Assembly (NCBI GenBank): GCA_016197405.1
Contig: JACPVR010000018.1
Location: forward strand, 62,001-126,000
DNA from: Mycobacterium sp.
GTDB lineage: Bacteria; Actinomycetota; Actinomycetes; Mycobacteriales; Mycobacteriaceae
DNA: 64,000 nucleotides
Reading direction: 5' to 3'
The stretch's first letter is position 1. Each line of letters starts with the position of its first letter. The notes under the pieces are model-generated. The model did not search any database and was not told where the DNA came from. It saw only the letters and a list, made by a program, of their open reading frames with translations. The position numbers were made by a program, and so were the translations under genes. This document shows positions 1 to 7,583 of the stretch, one piece after another.

Positions 1-404
1 CGCCCGATCACCATGCCTGCCGCGCCGGTGATCCCTTGCGCGAACCGGGCCGCCACCAGGATCTCCACCGTGGGTGCCAACGCGGTCAGCGCGCTGGCGC
101 CGAGACACAGCAGCGACCCGACCACCAACGGTCTGACCCGGCCGAACCGGTCGGACAATGGCCCGAAAACCAACTGCCCCAATGCGATACCGACCAAGAA
201 CGCCGTCAGCGTCAGTTGGATCCAGGTGGCGGAGGTGCCGAGATCGGATGTCATCAGCGGAAATGCCGAGAGGTAGAGGTCGGTCGCAAACGGTGCGACC
301 GCCGACAACAGCGCCAGCACCAACAGCAGCGGGCCCGTCACCGCCGGTCGACTCGGTGTGGTCGCGGCGGCCGGATCCCCGACGAGCTCGCTCGATGAGG
401 TCAT
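1..404 (-). CDS. MFS drug-efflux transporter, N-terminal part (cut by window edge)
   Basis: This is the N-terminal part of a major facilitator superfamily exporter, read on the minus strand and running off the window. The start ATG at 404-402 is preceded by an AAGGGG ribosome binding site. About 134 residues are visible. After a short hydrophilic lead come the first membrane helices, with the MFS motif A (GPLSDRFGRVRP) in the first cytoplasmic loop, which fits the Bcr/CflA or DHA1/DHA2 drug:H+ antiporter type. It is divergent from a marR gene with a palindromic operator between them, the usual layout for a substrate-inducible pump and its repressor. The substrate cannot be told from this piece. 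Confidence 0.85.
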   Translation of the reverse strand, partial: MTSSSELVGDPAAATTPSRPAVTGPLLLVLALLSAVAPFATDLYLSAFPLMTSDLGTSATWIQLTLTAFLVGIALGQLVFGPLSDRFGRVRPLVVGSLLCLGASALTALAPTVEILVAARFAQGITGAAGMVIG

Positions 405-415
405 CAACTTCCCCT

Positions 416-453
416 TATAGCTATGTTTCAGTAACTATATATACATAGCTATA
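416..453. promoter_or_regulatory. Perfect inverted repeat between MFS and marR genes, probable MarR operator
   Basis: A perfect 10-bp inverted repeat, TATAGCTATG at 416-425 and CATAGCTATA at 444-453, lies in an AT-rich stretch of the 66-bp gap between the divergent MFS and marR starts. Each arm is itself nearly palindromic. MarR dimers bind such AT-rich palindromes over promoters, so this is the likely shared operator. The assignment rests on position and symmetry only. Confidence 0.6.
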
Positions 454-470
454 TTTGGTAAAGTCGAGCC

Positions 471-917
471 ATGCCCGCCGCCCCGGAAACCGATCGCGCT
501 GCAGCCCTCGCCGACTTCGCGGATGCGATCATGCACGCCGCCCGCGTCATCCGATCATGGGACCAGGCCGCCGAAACGGTTGTGCCCCTGTCACTCATCG
601 AAGCCGCGGTCCTGGAGTACATCGACCGCCACCCGGGCTGCCGGCCCAGCGATGTCGCCCAGGACCTACGTATGCGGACCAGTAATTTCAGCGCCGCACT
701 GCGCACCCTGGAGAAGCAGTCCCTGGTGCAACGTCACGACGATCCGTCCGACGGGCGCACCGCCAACCTGGTCGTCACCGCGTTCGCCGAGAAGAACATC
801 GCCATCATCCGGTCTCGACGCGCCGCCTTGCTCGCCGCCGCACTCGGCGCCGACGCGGAGCGCGTCGGTGCCGCCACAGAGCTGCTCGATCTCCTCAGGG
901 CAGGCAGTGCCGAATGA
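471..917 (+). CDS. MarR-family transcriptional regulator
   Basis: A 148-residue protein with the MarR winged helix-turn-helix layout. An N-terminal helix is followed by the DNA-binding core around residues 40-110 (SLIEAAVLEYIDRHPGCRPSDVAQDLRM, recognition helix SNFSAALRTLEKQSLV, wing HDDPSDGRTANLVVT), then a C-terminal dimerisation helix. The wing with D-x-R is typical of the family. It is divergent from an MFS exporter and faces a palindromic operator, so it probably represses the pump and itself until a ligand binds. The ligand is unknown. The ATG at 471 matches the usual family length. Confidence 0.88.
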   Translation: MPAAPETDRAAALADFADAIMHAARVIRSWDQAAETVVPLSLIEAAVLEYIDRHPGCRPSDVAQDLRMRTSNFSAALRTLEKQSLVQRHDDPSDGRTANLVVTAFAEKNIAIIRSRRAALLAAALGADAERVGAATELLDLLRAGSAE

Positions 918-924
918 GCCGGCG

Positions 925-1851
925 CTAGAAGACGACGGTGTGGTTACCGTGTCGGATGATCCGGTCCTCGCAGTGCCAGAGCACCGCCCGGGACAGCACG
1001 GCGCGCTCGACATCGGCGCCCATGCGGATCAGGTCCGCGACGCTGTGTCGATGATCGACGCGCACGACATCCTGTTCGATGATCGGTCCCTCGTCCAGGT
1101 TCTCGGTCACGTAATGCGCTGTCGCGCCGACTAATTTCACGCCGCGCTCCTTGGCCCGCCGGTACGGTGCGGCGCCCACGAACGAGGGCAGGAAGGAGTG
1201 ATGGATGTTGATCAGTGGACAACCGACTTCGGAAAGGAAGTGCGGCGAGACGATCTGCATGTACCGCGCGAGCACCACCAGATCGACATTGCCGCGCAGC
1301 GCCTCGAGTTGACGCCGTTCGGCCTCCGCCCGGATGTCCTTGTTGGCAGGCACGTGCAGAAACGGCACACCGAAAGGGCGTACCTGTTCGGCCAGTGCCG
1401 GATGGTTGGAGATCACCATCACCACGGTCATATCGAGTTCGCCACGACGGTTGCGCCACAACAGATCCAGCAGACAGTGGTCGGCCTCGGAGGCCATGAT
1501 CGCGACACGCTTGGGCGCAGCGGCCTCGGTGAGGGTGAATCTCATAGCGAAGCGCCCCGCCAACTGTTCGGCGAAATCGCGTTCCAGTGCGTCACGCCGC
1601 GCCGAGAGCCCCGGCAGATGAAAGATGGCCCGCTGCATGAACGTGCCCCCGGCCTGCCGGGTCGAATGTTGGTCCAGTGAAACGATGTTCGCGCCAGCGC
1701 CGGCAAGGAACGCGCTGACCGCTGCCACCAGACCGGGCCGGTCGGCGCAGTCCAGTAACAACCTGCCCACATCCTGCACCGCGGATGCCGGCGCTTCGAT
1801 GTCTGGAAAGCCCGCGAAACTCGTCGGGCGATGATCGATCTGGGTTGTCAT
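925..1851 (-). CDS. purU: Formyltetrahydrofolate deformylase PurU
   Basis: PurU hydrolyses 10-formyl-tetrahydrofolate to tetrahydrofolate and formate, balancing one-carbon pools and feeding formate to PurT-type purine synthesis. The 308-residue protein has an N-terminal ACT domain (about residues 30-105) and a formyltransferase-fold domain (about 115-300). The Asn-His-Asp set of the family is visible: N215 and H217 in INIHHSFLP, and D253 in DEGPIIEQD. I chose the ATG at 1851 (MTTQID) because the longer frame would run through the terminator hairpin of the upstream gene and the remaining length matches the family. It is convergent with marR, with a 7-bp gap. Confidence 0.93.
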   Translation of the reverse strand: MTTQIDHRPTSFAGFPDIEAPASAVQDVGRLLLDCADRPGLVAAVSAFLAGAGANIVSLDQHSTRQAGGTFMQRAIFHLPGLSARRDALERDFAEQLAGRFAMRFTLTEAAAPKRVAIMASEADHCLLDLLWRNRRGELDMTVVMVISNHPALAEQVRPFGVPFLHVPANKDIRAEAERRQLEALRGNVDLVVLARYMQIVSPHFLSEVGCPLINIHHSFLPSFVGAAPYRRAKERGVKLVGATAHYVTENLDEGPIIEQDVVRVDHRHSVADLIRMGADVERAVLSRAVLWHCEDRIIRHGNHTVVF

Positions 1852-1870
1852 GGCGCATACCTGTCTATGG

Positions 1871-1904
1871 AAAAGCGGGGGCGCCGGCATTGCCGACGCC
1901 CCCG
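1871..1904 (-). terminator. Rho-independent-like terminator after the PGRS-like gene
   Basis: On the minus strand a GC-rich 12-bp stem with one mismatch and a short loop (positions 1904-1877) is followed by a run of four T (1874-1871). It lies about 35 bp after the stop codon of the glycine-rich protein gene and just before the purU start, so it should separate the two transcripts. Confidence 0.65.
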
Positions 1905-1938
1905 ACTCCTGTCGGACTCTCATGAGCCCTCGGTTGGG

Positions 1939-3852
1939 TTACGAGGAAGCGCCGTTGGCCCCATTGGCACCTGCGTTACCGCCGGCACCTGCTGACCCGC
2001 CGCTGCCCGACGCACCGGTTGCACCAGTGCTGCCGTTGGCCCCGTTGGCGCCGGCAGATCCGTTGGCGCCTGTGGCACCGTTGTCTCCCGCGGTACCCGC
2101 CGAGCCGGTGTGGCCGAACAACCCACCGCCACCGGCGGTTCCGGCTGTCGAGCCCGTGCCGCCCGTGCCTCCGGTTCCACCTGCAGCACCGGTACCACCG
2201 CTGCCACCGGTGCCACCACTGCCACCGCTGCCGGCAGTTCCGCCCGCTCCACCGGTTGCGCCCGAACCACCTGTGCCACCGGTACCACCGACTCCGGTGC
2301 CACCGGCACCCGTGCCCGCGCCGCCGGCTCCACCGGAGCCACCGTTGCCACCAGCGGCACCGTCACCACCGTTGCCACCGGCCGCACCCGTTCCACCGGT
2401 ACCACCGGCACCGCCGGCCTGGCCGGTCCCGCCGGTACCACCGGCTCCGCCGGTCCCACCGTTACCCGCAGCGCCGCCGCCACCGAACAGACCACCGGTG
2501 CCACCGTTACCACCGGCACCCGCGTTTCCGCCCGCGGTGCCCGTGCCGCCCGTGGTGACGCCGTTGGCGCCCGCTCCACCGGTACCGCCGGCGCTGCCGG
2601 TTCCACCGTTGCCGCCCGCCGCGCCGATTCCACCGTCGCCACCGTTGGCGCCATTGCCTCCGACACCTACGCCGCTGGTACTCGTCGCAGCGCCACCCGC
2701 GCCGCCTGCGCCACCGTCGGTGGCTCCGATCCCACCGTTACCGCCGACGGCCCCGTTGCCACCGATGGCGATTGCCCCGGCACCCGTGGTCGAAGCGGCA
2801 CCGCCCGCGCCGCCCGCGCCACCGTTGGCACCCGGTGTTCCGTTGGCGCCGTTGGCGCCGTTACCGCCCGTGGCGACCGGAGCCGTACCGGCAACCGCGC
2901 CGCCGGCCCCACCCGCGCCACCCGGATTACCGGAGGTGCCCGGCAGCCCGTCACCACCGGTGACCGTGCCTGCCGCTCCCGCTGCTCCCTCGGTGCCCGC
3001 GGCTCCGCCGGCTGCCGGGTTCACGCCATCGGCACCATTGCTGCCGACAACCGTGCCGTTCGCTCCGGTGGCACCGGCCGCGGCCGTGCCGGTCGCATCT
3101 GCGCCATCGGTGCCCGGGGTTCCGCTACCGCCGACGCCGCCACTGCCGCCGTGACCAAACAGCGCCAGCGCACCGGCGTTTCCACCGTTACCACCTGTCG
3201 ATCCGACACCGCCTGCGCCACCGGCGCCGCCACTGCTGAAGTGGGCGAGCAGGCCGGAGTTACCGCCATTGCCGCCCGCGGCACCGTCACCGCCTGCACC
3301 GCCGACACCACCACTGGCCAGGTGCGCCAGCAGGCCGGAATTACCACCGTTACCGCCGGCCGCGCCGAAGCCGCCGGCCCCACCGTTACCACCGTTGCCG
3401 ATGAACAAAGCCCCCTTGCCACCCGTACCGCCGGCGATGCCGGCCGCCCCTGATCCACCCACGCCGCCGAAGCCGGCGAGCAGGCCGGCGTTGCCGCCGT
3501 TCGCCCCGGTTCCCGCGGCCCCGTTGGTGCCGTTGGAGATGAAGATGTTGACGATCGGGATCTGCCCGACCAGTCCGATGAGGTTGTACAGCGGCGCGTT
3601 GGCGCCCGCACCGACAAATGTCGCCGCCAGCGCGTTCGGGGTGGGCAGATTGGGGCTGATCACGAAGTTGGAACCGATGGCGCCGCTCTGCGAGCAAGTG
3701 TCGGTCACCATGAGGCAGCTGATCCCGGTCACCGGGGACGACGGCGCGGTCAGCGTCGGCGCGGCCTGCGCAGTTGCGGGGGCGAGGGCGAACAACGCGC
3801 CGGCGCCTGCGATGGCAATGCCCGTTGCGTACGGGTACATGGTTTTTCTCAT
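1939..3852 (-). CDS. Secreted PGRS-like glycine-rich protein with a signal peptide instead of a PE domain
   Basis: A 637-residue protein. Residues 1-31 form a Sec signal peptide (charged start, hydrophobic core, A-Q-A-A cleavage region). Residues 32-100 are a small non-repetitive head with a Cys pair (C46, C53). From about residue 103 it is a PGRS-type domain of GGxGGxGG repeats opening with SNGTNGAAGTGANGG, which resembles the GRPLI-type start of PE_PGRS repeat domains. Early copies of a G-rich unit ending SGLLAH recur near residues 165-215. No PE domain is present. Family knowledge: PGRS domains are glycine-rich, surface-associated and usually fused to PE. A GGAG ribosome binding site precedes the first ATG, and a terminator follows. 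The function is unknown; export to the envelope is inferred from the signal peptide. Confidence 0.85.
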   Translation of the reverse strand: MRKTMYPYATGIAIAGAGALFALAPATAQAAPTLTAPSSPVTGISCLMVTDTCSQSGAIGSNFVISPNLPTPNALAATFVGAGANAPLYNLIGLVGQIPIVNIFISNGTNGAAGTGANGGNAGLLAGFGGVGGSGAAGIAGGTGGKGALFIGNGGNGGAGGFGAAGGNGGNSGLLAHLASGGVGGAGGDGAAGGNGGNSGLLAHFSSGGAGGAGGVGSTGGNGGNAGALALFGHGGSGGVGGSGTPGTDGADATGTAAAGATGANGTVVGSNGADGVNPAAGGAAGTEGAAGAAGTVTGGDGLPGTSGNPGGAGGAGGAVAGTAPVATGGNGANGANGTPGANGGAGGAGGAASTTGAGAIAIGGNGAVGGNGGIGATDGGAGGAGGAATSTSGVGVGGNGANGGDGGIGAAGGNGGTGSAGGTGGAGANGVTTGGTGTAGGNAGAGGNGGTGGLFGGGGAAGNGGTGGAGGTGGTGQAGGAGGTGGTGAAGGNGGDGAAGGNGGSGGAGGAGTGAGGTGVGGTGGTGGSGATGGAGGTAGSGGSGGTGGSGGTGAAGGTGGTGGTGSTAGTAGGGGLFGHTGSAGTAGDNGATGANGSAGANGANGSTGATGASGSGGSAGAGGNAGANGANGASS

Positions 3853-4173
3853 TATCGAAAGCTCCTATTTCAGGTATTTCTGGCTCATTGGAGCCACACC
3901 GCAGATTTGCCGGGTGGCATGTCCGCCCACGCTGACCGGCTGTCGCGACGGGTGGTCGCGAACACGTCCCCCTCAATTCGCAGCCCAGCGTGTATGCGAT
4001 TAATCATACATTTATGCATGCGTGCACGCAAGGCCCAGCAAACGTACCTTCGCTACCGCAGCTGCGGACGGTGGGTGGTGCGCAAAGGAATCACGCCCCT
4101 GGGCGGCGCGGCATCGACACGCCCCGCCCGCGGGAGGCGCGGCGGTCACAGATTTGTGCCATACGCTGACGAT
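3853..4173. other. Intergenic region with an AT-rich dyad
   Basis: This 321-bp gap separates the divergent PGRS-like and XRE genes and must hold both promoters. The only clear structure is the dyad TGTATG-N8-CATACA at 3991-4010, in a locally AT-rich patch that continues into an alternating purine/pyrimidine run (about 4015-4030). It could be an operator for the adjacent XRE regulator. No coding sequence is convincing here. Confidence 0.4.
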
Positions 4174-4587
4174 ATGACCGATTCGGCGTGGTGGCGCTAC
4201 GTCGTGACGGTGACCGGGGCCGCGACCCAGAAAGCCATCGCGGCAGCAACCGGTATCGATCAGTCCAGCATCTCGCGCTGGCAACGTGACAAGCACACAC
4301 CGCGTGCCGAGGCTGCCGTCGCATTCGCGCGCGCATACAACCGGTCGCCGGTGGAAGCCTTGATCGCCGCCGGCTACCTCACCAGCGAGGATCTCGGCGT
4401 GGTCGAACTGACGACGCTGACCGGGGACCTCACGCAGGTGTCCAGCGACTCGTTACTGAGCGAACTCCGGCGACGGCTGCTCGCTGCGCAACCGAGCCCT
4501 CCGGCCTGGCCGCGCGGCTGGTCCGCCGATGACCCGGCAGTGCGCGGGAGTCAAGATCGTGAGGATCGCGGCGATCTCGACGGCTGA
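4174..4587 (+). CDS. XRE-type helix-turn-helix regulator
   Basis: A 137-residue protein with a Cro/C1-type helix-turn-helix in residues 15-55 (TQKAIAAATGIDQSSISRWQ, then a helix with RAYNRSPVEALIAAGYL). The family binds DNA as dimers and is common in repressors of phage and accessory genes. After residue 90 a conserved-looking helix (SDSLLSELRRRLL) is followed by a low-complexity tail that overlaps an opposing gene by 135 bp. I chose the ATG at 4174 because the HTH starts right after it and the upstream reading frame looks non-coding. The target is unknown. Confidence 0.75.
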   Translation: MTDSAWWRYVVTVTGAATQKAIAAATGIDQSSISRWQRDKHTPRAEAAVAFARAYNRSPVEALIAAGYLTSEDLGVVELTTLTGDLTQVSSDSLLSELRRRLLAAQPSPPAWPRGWSADDPAVRGSQDREDRGDLDG

Positions 4588-4728
4588 CAGATCTTCTGGC
4601 CGCACCCGGGACATCACCTGTTCCAATTCCCACCGCAGGTGCGGCAGAAAGCTGGCCCGGCCAGATCTGGAGTAGCCATGGGACGCGGCGACCCGATGCC
4701 CGAAGTCCGAGAGTTTCACGTGAGTCAA
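4453..4728 (-). CDS. Small protein of unknown function, opposing the XRE gene
   Basis: Up to 91 residues, read against the 3' end of the XRE gene. The middle (HLRWELEQVMSRVRPEDLSAVEIAAILTIL) is strongly helical with an acidic/hydrophobic rhythm that looks like a real folded protein, while the overlapped C-terminal part is Arg/Pro-rich. The start is uncertain: TTG at 4728 or GTG at 4719, both behind an AG-rich stretch. The 135-bp tail-to-tail overlap means either that one C-terminus is a shadow or that the two transcripts are mutually antisense. I do not recognise a family. Confidence 0.5.
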   Translation of the reverse strand: MTHVKLSDFGHRVAASHGYSRSGRASFLPHLRWELEQVMSRVRPEDLSAVEIAAILTILTPAHCRVIGGPAARPGRRARLRSEQPSPEFAQ

Positions 4729-5046
4729 CCTTTTCCCTATGGGGCGTCGCTCCCGGTAGCGAACACGTGGCGAGTTGCCTAGTCGCCATAGTGCACCTAG
4801 TTCCGGCCATCCACAAGCGAACGGCCAAATAAATTGACGAGCGTCGCGGCGAATCTTTTCAAATCGACTTTTTCCAGTTCAAACCTACTAAGTGACACTA
4901 TTTGGTTAATGACACTCTGGAGTCTCCCGCCAACGTTCGCGCGTTTTCGAACACCGGGCGTCGCGCACCGGAACCGGCCTGCGATATCGCCTGGCAAATC
5001 TTGATTCGGGTCGGTCCGTCGGCTCGGCCTCGGCGACCCTATTCTG
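4729..5046. other. Gene-free AT-richer region upstream of the GGDEF gene
   Basis: This 318-bp stretch has no convincing gene and is visibly richer in A/T than its surroundings between about 4800 and 4920. It contains two exact copies of TGACACT, at 4893-4899 and 4910-4916, spaced 17 bp start to start on the same face as the downstream diguanylate cyclase gene. Promoter elements for that gene are expected here, but no clear -35/-10 pair stands out. Confidence 0.4.
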
Positions 5047-6006
5047 GTGAGCGTGCCCCACCGCGGCGATAGCGCACTCTCGGCAGTGCGCTGGCATGCG
5101 ATCGGTCTCGGCGGATTCCTGCTGATGCTGCTGGTGTTCGCCGCAGCCGAGTGGCATGTCGGGGGCACCGCGGCCGACCCACGGCTGTTCCGAACGCTCG
5201 GCGCGGCTGCTCTGCTGGCCGCCGTCGTCGCGTCGGCCGGCCGGTTCCTGGGCTGGCAGCACCGACACGGACTGCTCATCGGCTGGCCGGTGGCGGCATT
5301 GCTGGTCACCATTGTCGCCGGGGCGATCGATCCGGCCGCCACCCGAGACCTGCCCGGCACCATCACGATCACTTTCGCCTATATAGGCCTCACCCGGCCG
5401 CCATGGCATTCACTGTTGATAGTTCCGCTCGGCGTCGTCGCCTACGTCGTCGGTGGTGCCAAACACCTGCCGGGCGCCATACCCATCGTGGTGGCGACCG
5501 CGATCATGTGGGTCATCGTCGCCGAGGTGCCGGCTCGGCTCATCGCACGGCTGAACAGCCAGAGCGCGCTGCTGCGCCGGATCGCCGAGACCGACGCCCT
5601 GACCAAGCTGCTGGACCGCAGCACTCTCGAGCGACAACTATCCGAGCACGCCAGTGACTCGGCCGTCGTGCTGATCGACCTCGACAACTTCAAGCCCTAC
5701 AACGATCGCCACGGTCACCACGCCGGCGACGATGTGCTGATCGCATTCGCCGACGCGCTTCGCTGGGCAGTTCGCAAGGGCGACATCGTGTTTCGCATCG
5801 GCGGCGACGAGTTCCTGCTGATGCTGATCGGTGCCGACCGAGAGCAGGCCGAGCAGGTTGTCGAGCGCCTGCGCGACCGCTGGAGCCAGGACGGAGCGCC
5901 GGTCGGCTTCAGCGCGGGCATCGCCACCGGCGAGAGCAATCTGATGCGGCTGGCCGACCAGTACATGTACGCCGAGAAGCGCGCCCGCGGGTCGTCCACC
6001 GACTGA
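5047..6006 (+). CDS. Membrane-bound diguanylate cyclase (GGDEF domain)
   Basis: The 319-residue protein has about five or six N-terminal membrane helices (residues 15-165) and a C-terminal GGDEF domain (about 180-315). It should condense two GTP into the second messenger cyclic di-GMP. The active-site loop is intact (GGDEF at 252-256), as are the metal-binding DLDNFKPYND region (211-220) and the opening TDALTKLLDR. The allosteric inhibition site RxxD (R243-K-G-D246) lies exactly five residues before GGDEF, so product feedback is likely. There is no EAL domain. The N-terminal region resembles membrane sensor modules, but the signal is unknown. The start is a GTG at 5047. A hairpin follows the stop codon. 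Confidence 0.9.
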   Translation: MSVPHRGDSALSAVRWHAIGLGGFLLMLLVFAAAEWHVGGTAADPRLFRTLGAAALLAAVVASAGRFLGWQHRHGLLIGWPVAALLVTIVAGAIDPAATRDLPGTITITFAYIGLTRPPWHSLLIVPLGVVAYVVGGAKHLPGAIPIVVATAIMWVIVAEVPARLIARLNSQSALLRRIAETDALTKLLDRSTLERQLSEHASDSAVVLIDLDNFKPYNDRHGHHAGDDVLIAFADALRWAVRKGDIVFRIGGDEFLLMLIGADREQAEQVVERLRDRWSQDGAPVGFSAGIATGESNLMRLADQYMYAEKRARGSSTD

Positions 6007-6012
6007 GGCAGA

Positions 6013-6039
6013 AACCGCCCGGCCCGAAGGAGGGCGGTT
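6013..6039. terminator. Hairpin between the GGDEF gene and the att-like tRNA fragment
   Basis: A perfect 8-bp stem, AACCGCCC (6013-6020) with GGGCGGTT (6032-6039), and an 11-nt loop. It lies 7 bp after the diguanylate cyclase stop. On the minus strand it directly follows the duplicated tRNA-Ser 3' end and is followed by TTTC. It may therefore be the original terminator of the tRNA-Ser gene before an element inserted. Confidence 0.5.
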
Positions 6040-6065
6040 GGCGGTGGCGCAGGGATTTGAACCCT
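6039..6065 (-). repeat. Partial copy of the tRNA-Ser 3' end (putative att site)
   Basis: These 27 bases match 8336-8362, the 3' end of the tRNA-Ser gene (T-arm 3' side, acceptor stem, discriminator and CCA), at 26 of 27 positions and in the same orientation. The rest of a tRNA cannot be found next to this copy: no matching 5' acceptor strand or anticodon arm follows. A tRNA 3'-end duplication bounding 2.3 kb of foreign-looking DNA is the classic mark of site-specific integration by a tyrosine recombinase. Confidence 0.75.
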
Positions 6066-6329
6066 ATCCACACCGCGCCTCAGCGGCTCGAAGCGGCCTC
6101 TATCCTCCTGGTTCGTGGTCAATTGTGAGCAGGGCGTGGGCACGCGGGCAGGCGTGCGGTCTGCCGCAAAAACGGACGCTTGACGCTGGAACGTATGATC
6201 ACAGTAGTGAATCCTTTCCTCTAACTTGACATATAGCCAGGTTCATTGACGATGATGGCACTTTGGTCATACGCTTTCATCACTTACGTCCGCGGATCCG
6301 CCGGTGACGGCGGGATTGGAAGACGATTG
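6066..6329. other. Gene-free left arm of the putative island
   Basis: No gene is supported between the att-like repeat and the P450 start. The frame upstream of the P450 remains open to 6246, but the extra residues do not look like P450 sequence and lack a good ribosome binding site. The stretch from about 6185 to 6245 is AT-rich and probably carries the P450-tetR promoter. No integrase remnant was seen. Confidence 0.5.
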
Positions 6330-7583
6330 ATGAACGCGAACAGCACTGCTCCCAGCGTCTTCGACTCCGGCCTACCCACGTTCAGCTACGACCTCAACGC
6401 CACTCCACATGACGTCCTCGAGGACGTCCGGAACGCACAATCGCGTTCACCTATCGCAATCGGGCCGCTCGGTCCGGAGATACTGTCCTATGAGATGGCT
6501 CGCGACCTTTTGCGCGACAACAGATTCCGCCTACCACCCGGAGTCACCCTGGCGGCACAAGGCATCACGTCAGGGCCGTTGTTCGACAAGATGGCGAACA
6601 GCCTCCTGGGACTGGACGGTGCATCACATATCCGGTTGCGCAAGCTGGTATCCAAGGCGTTCACCCCTCGTGCGACCTCGCGTCTTGAAAACACGATCCG
6701 CGACGTGGTCAACGGGTTGATCGACCAGGTCGCGGACGCCGGACGGTGCGATGTCGTGACCGACATCTCGTACCAGTACCCGACCCCGATCATCTGCGCG
6801 CTGCTCGGTGCGCCCCGCGAGGACTGGCAGATGTTCGCGGACTGGACAGAGGAGGTATTCAAGGCCCTCAACTTCCAGCCTGACGTCAACTTCGACGAGG
6901 CCGCGATTATGCGCGCGTGGAGCGAACTCGACGCCTACGTCGACGGGATGGTCTCGGCCCGACGAGACAACCTCAAGGAAGACCTGCTGTCAGAACTAAT
7001 CCGTGCCGAAAGTGACGGCGACCGGCTCAACCTCGACGAACTCCGCATGCTGGTGGCCGGATTCCTGATGGCCGGAACGGACACGACGCGAAACCAATTG
7101 TCGGCGTCAGTGCAGGTGCTGTGCGAGCATCCGGACCAATGGGCGAAGTTGCGCGACCAACCAGAGCTTGCGATGCAGGCCGTTGACGAAAGCATGCGCC
7201 ACTCGCCCGCAGCCTGCATCGTGCCGCGAGCCGCCACTGACGATGTCGAATTCGGTGGCTTCTTGTTCCCGGCAGGAACGCTCGTCGTCGTCAACACCTT
7301 CGCCGCCAACCGAGATCCAGCGATCTATGACGATGCGGACCGCTTCGACATCGCGCGCAACGACGTTCCCGCAATTCTCACGTTCGGTGGCGGCGCGCAT
7401 TACTGCCTAGGGGCGAATCTCGCACGCCGCGAACTCGCGGAAGCACTCACAGTCCTTACGCGCCGCCTGCCGGACGCTCACCGCGTTGGTCCGGCTCCGT
7501 GGAAGCCGTTACTGGGAATGACCGGGCCGTCGACTCTTTCGATTGAGTTCACCAGCGCAAGGGTGGTGACGGCGAGTGCGTAG
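6330..7583 (+). CDS. Cytochrome P450 monooxygenase
   Basis: A soluble bacterial P450 of 417 residues from the ATG at 6330, chosen for its GGAAG ribosome binding site and because the protein then begins like the family. The I-helix oxygen-activation motif AGTDTT lies near residue 249, the K-helix ExxR (ESMR) near 286, and the heme-ligand loop FGGGAHYCLGANLARRE has its Cys near residue 359. The family hydroxylates small hydrophobic substrates using electrons from a ferredoxin and its reductase; no such partner is encoded here. It is followed by a tetR gene overlapping its stop codon. Codon and base use look less GC-rich than the flanking core genes, and the pair lies between two tRNA-Ser 3' ends. 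The substrate is unknown. Confidence 0.93.
   Translation: MNANSTAPSVFDSGLPTFSYDLNATPHDVLEDVRNAQSRSPIAIGPLGPEILSYEMARDLLRDNRFRLPPGVTLAAQGITSGPLFDKMANSLLGLDGASHIRLRKLVSKAFTPRATSRLENTIRDVVNGLIDQVADAGRCDVVTDISYQYPTPIICALLGAPREDWQMFADWTEEVFKALNFQPDVNFDEAAIMRAWSELDAYVDGMVSARRDNLKEDLLSELIRAESDGDRLNLDELRMLVAGFLMAGTDTTRNQLSASVQVLCEHPDQWAKLRDQPELAMQAVDESMRHSPAACIVPRAATDDVEFGGFLFPAGTLVVVNTFAANRDPAIYDDADRFDIARNDVPAILTFGGGAHYCLGANLARRELAEALTVLTRRLPDAHRVGPAPWKPLLGMTGPSTLSIEFTSARVVTASA

Noticed and set aside
1850..3154. Long Pro/Ala/Val-rich open frames on the plus strand opposite the glycine-rich gene
   Set aside because: They are exact antisense readings of the GGx repeats (Gly codons read backwards give Pro/Ala). 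The minus frame has a signal peptide, ribosome binding site and terminator.
2100..3500. Regularly repeated short sequence that could be mistaken for a CRISPR array or minisatellite
   Set aside because: The periodicity is the codon-level GGx repeat of a coding sequence; there are no constant repeats with unique spacers.
6039..6130. A second functional tRNA gene next to the GGDEF gene
   Set aside because: Only the T-arm and acceptor 3' strand match; there is no pairing 5' acceptor strand, D-arm or anticodon arm, so it is a fragment.
6226..6260. TTGACA before the P450 gene as a -35 box
   Set aside because: No acceptable -10 hexamer lies at 16-18 bp, so I could not support a promoter call.
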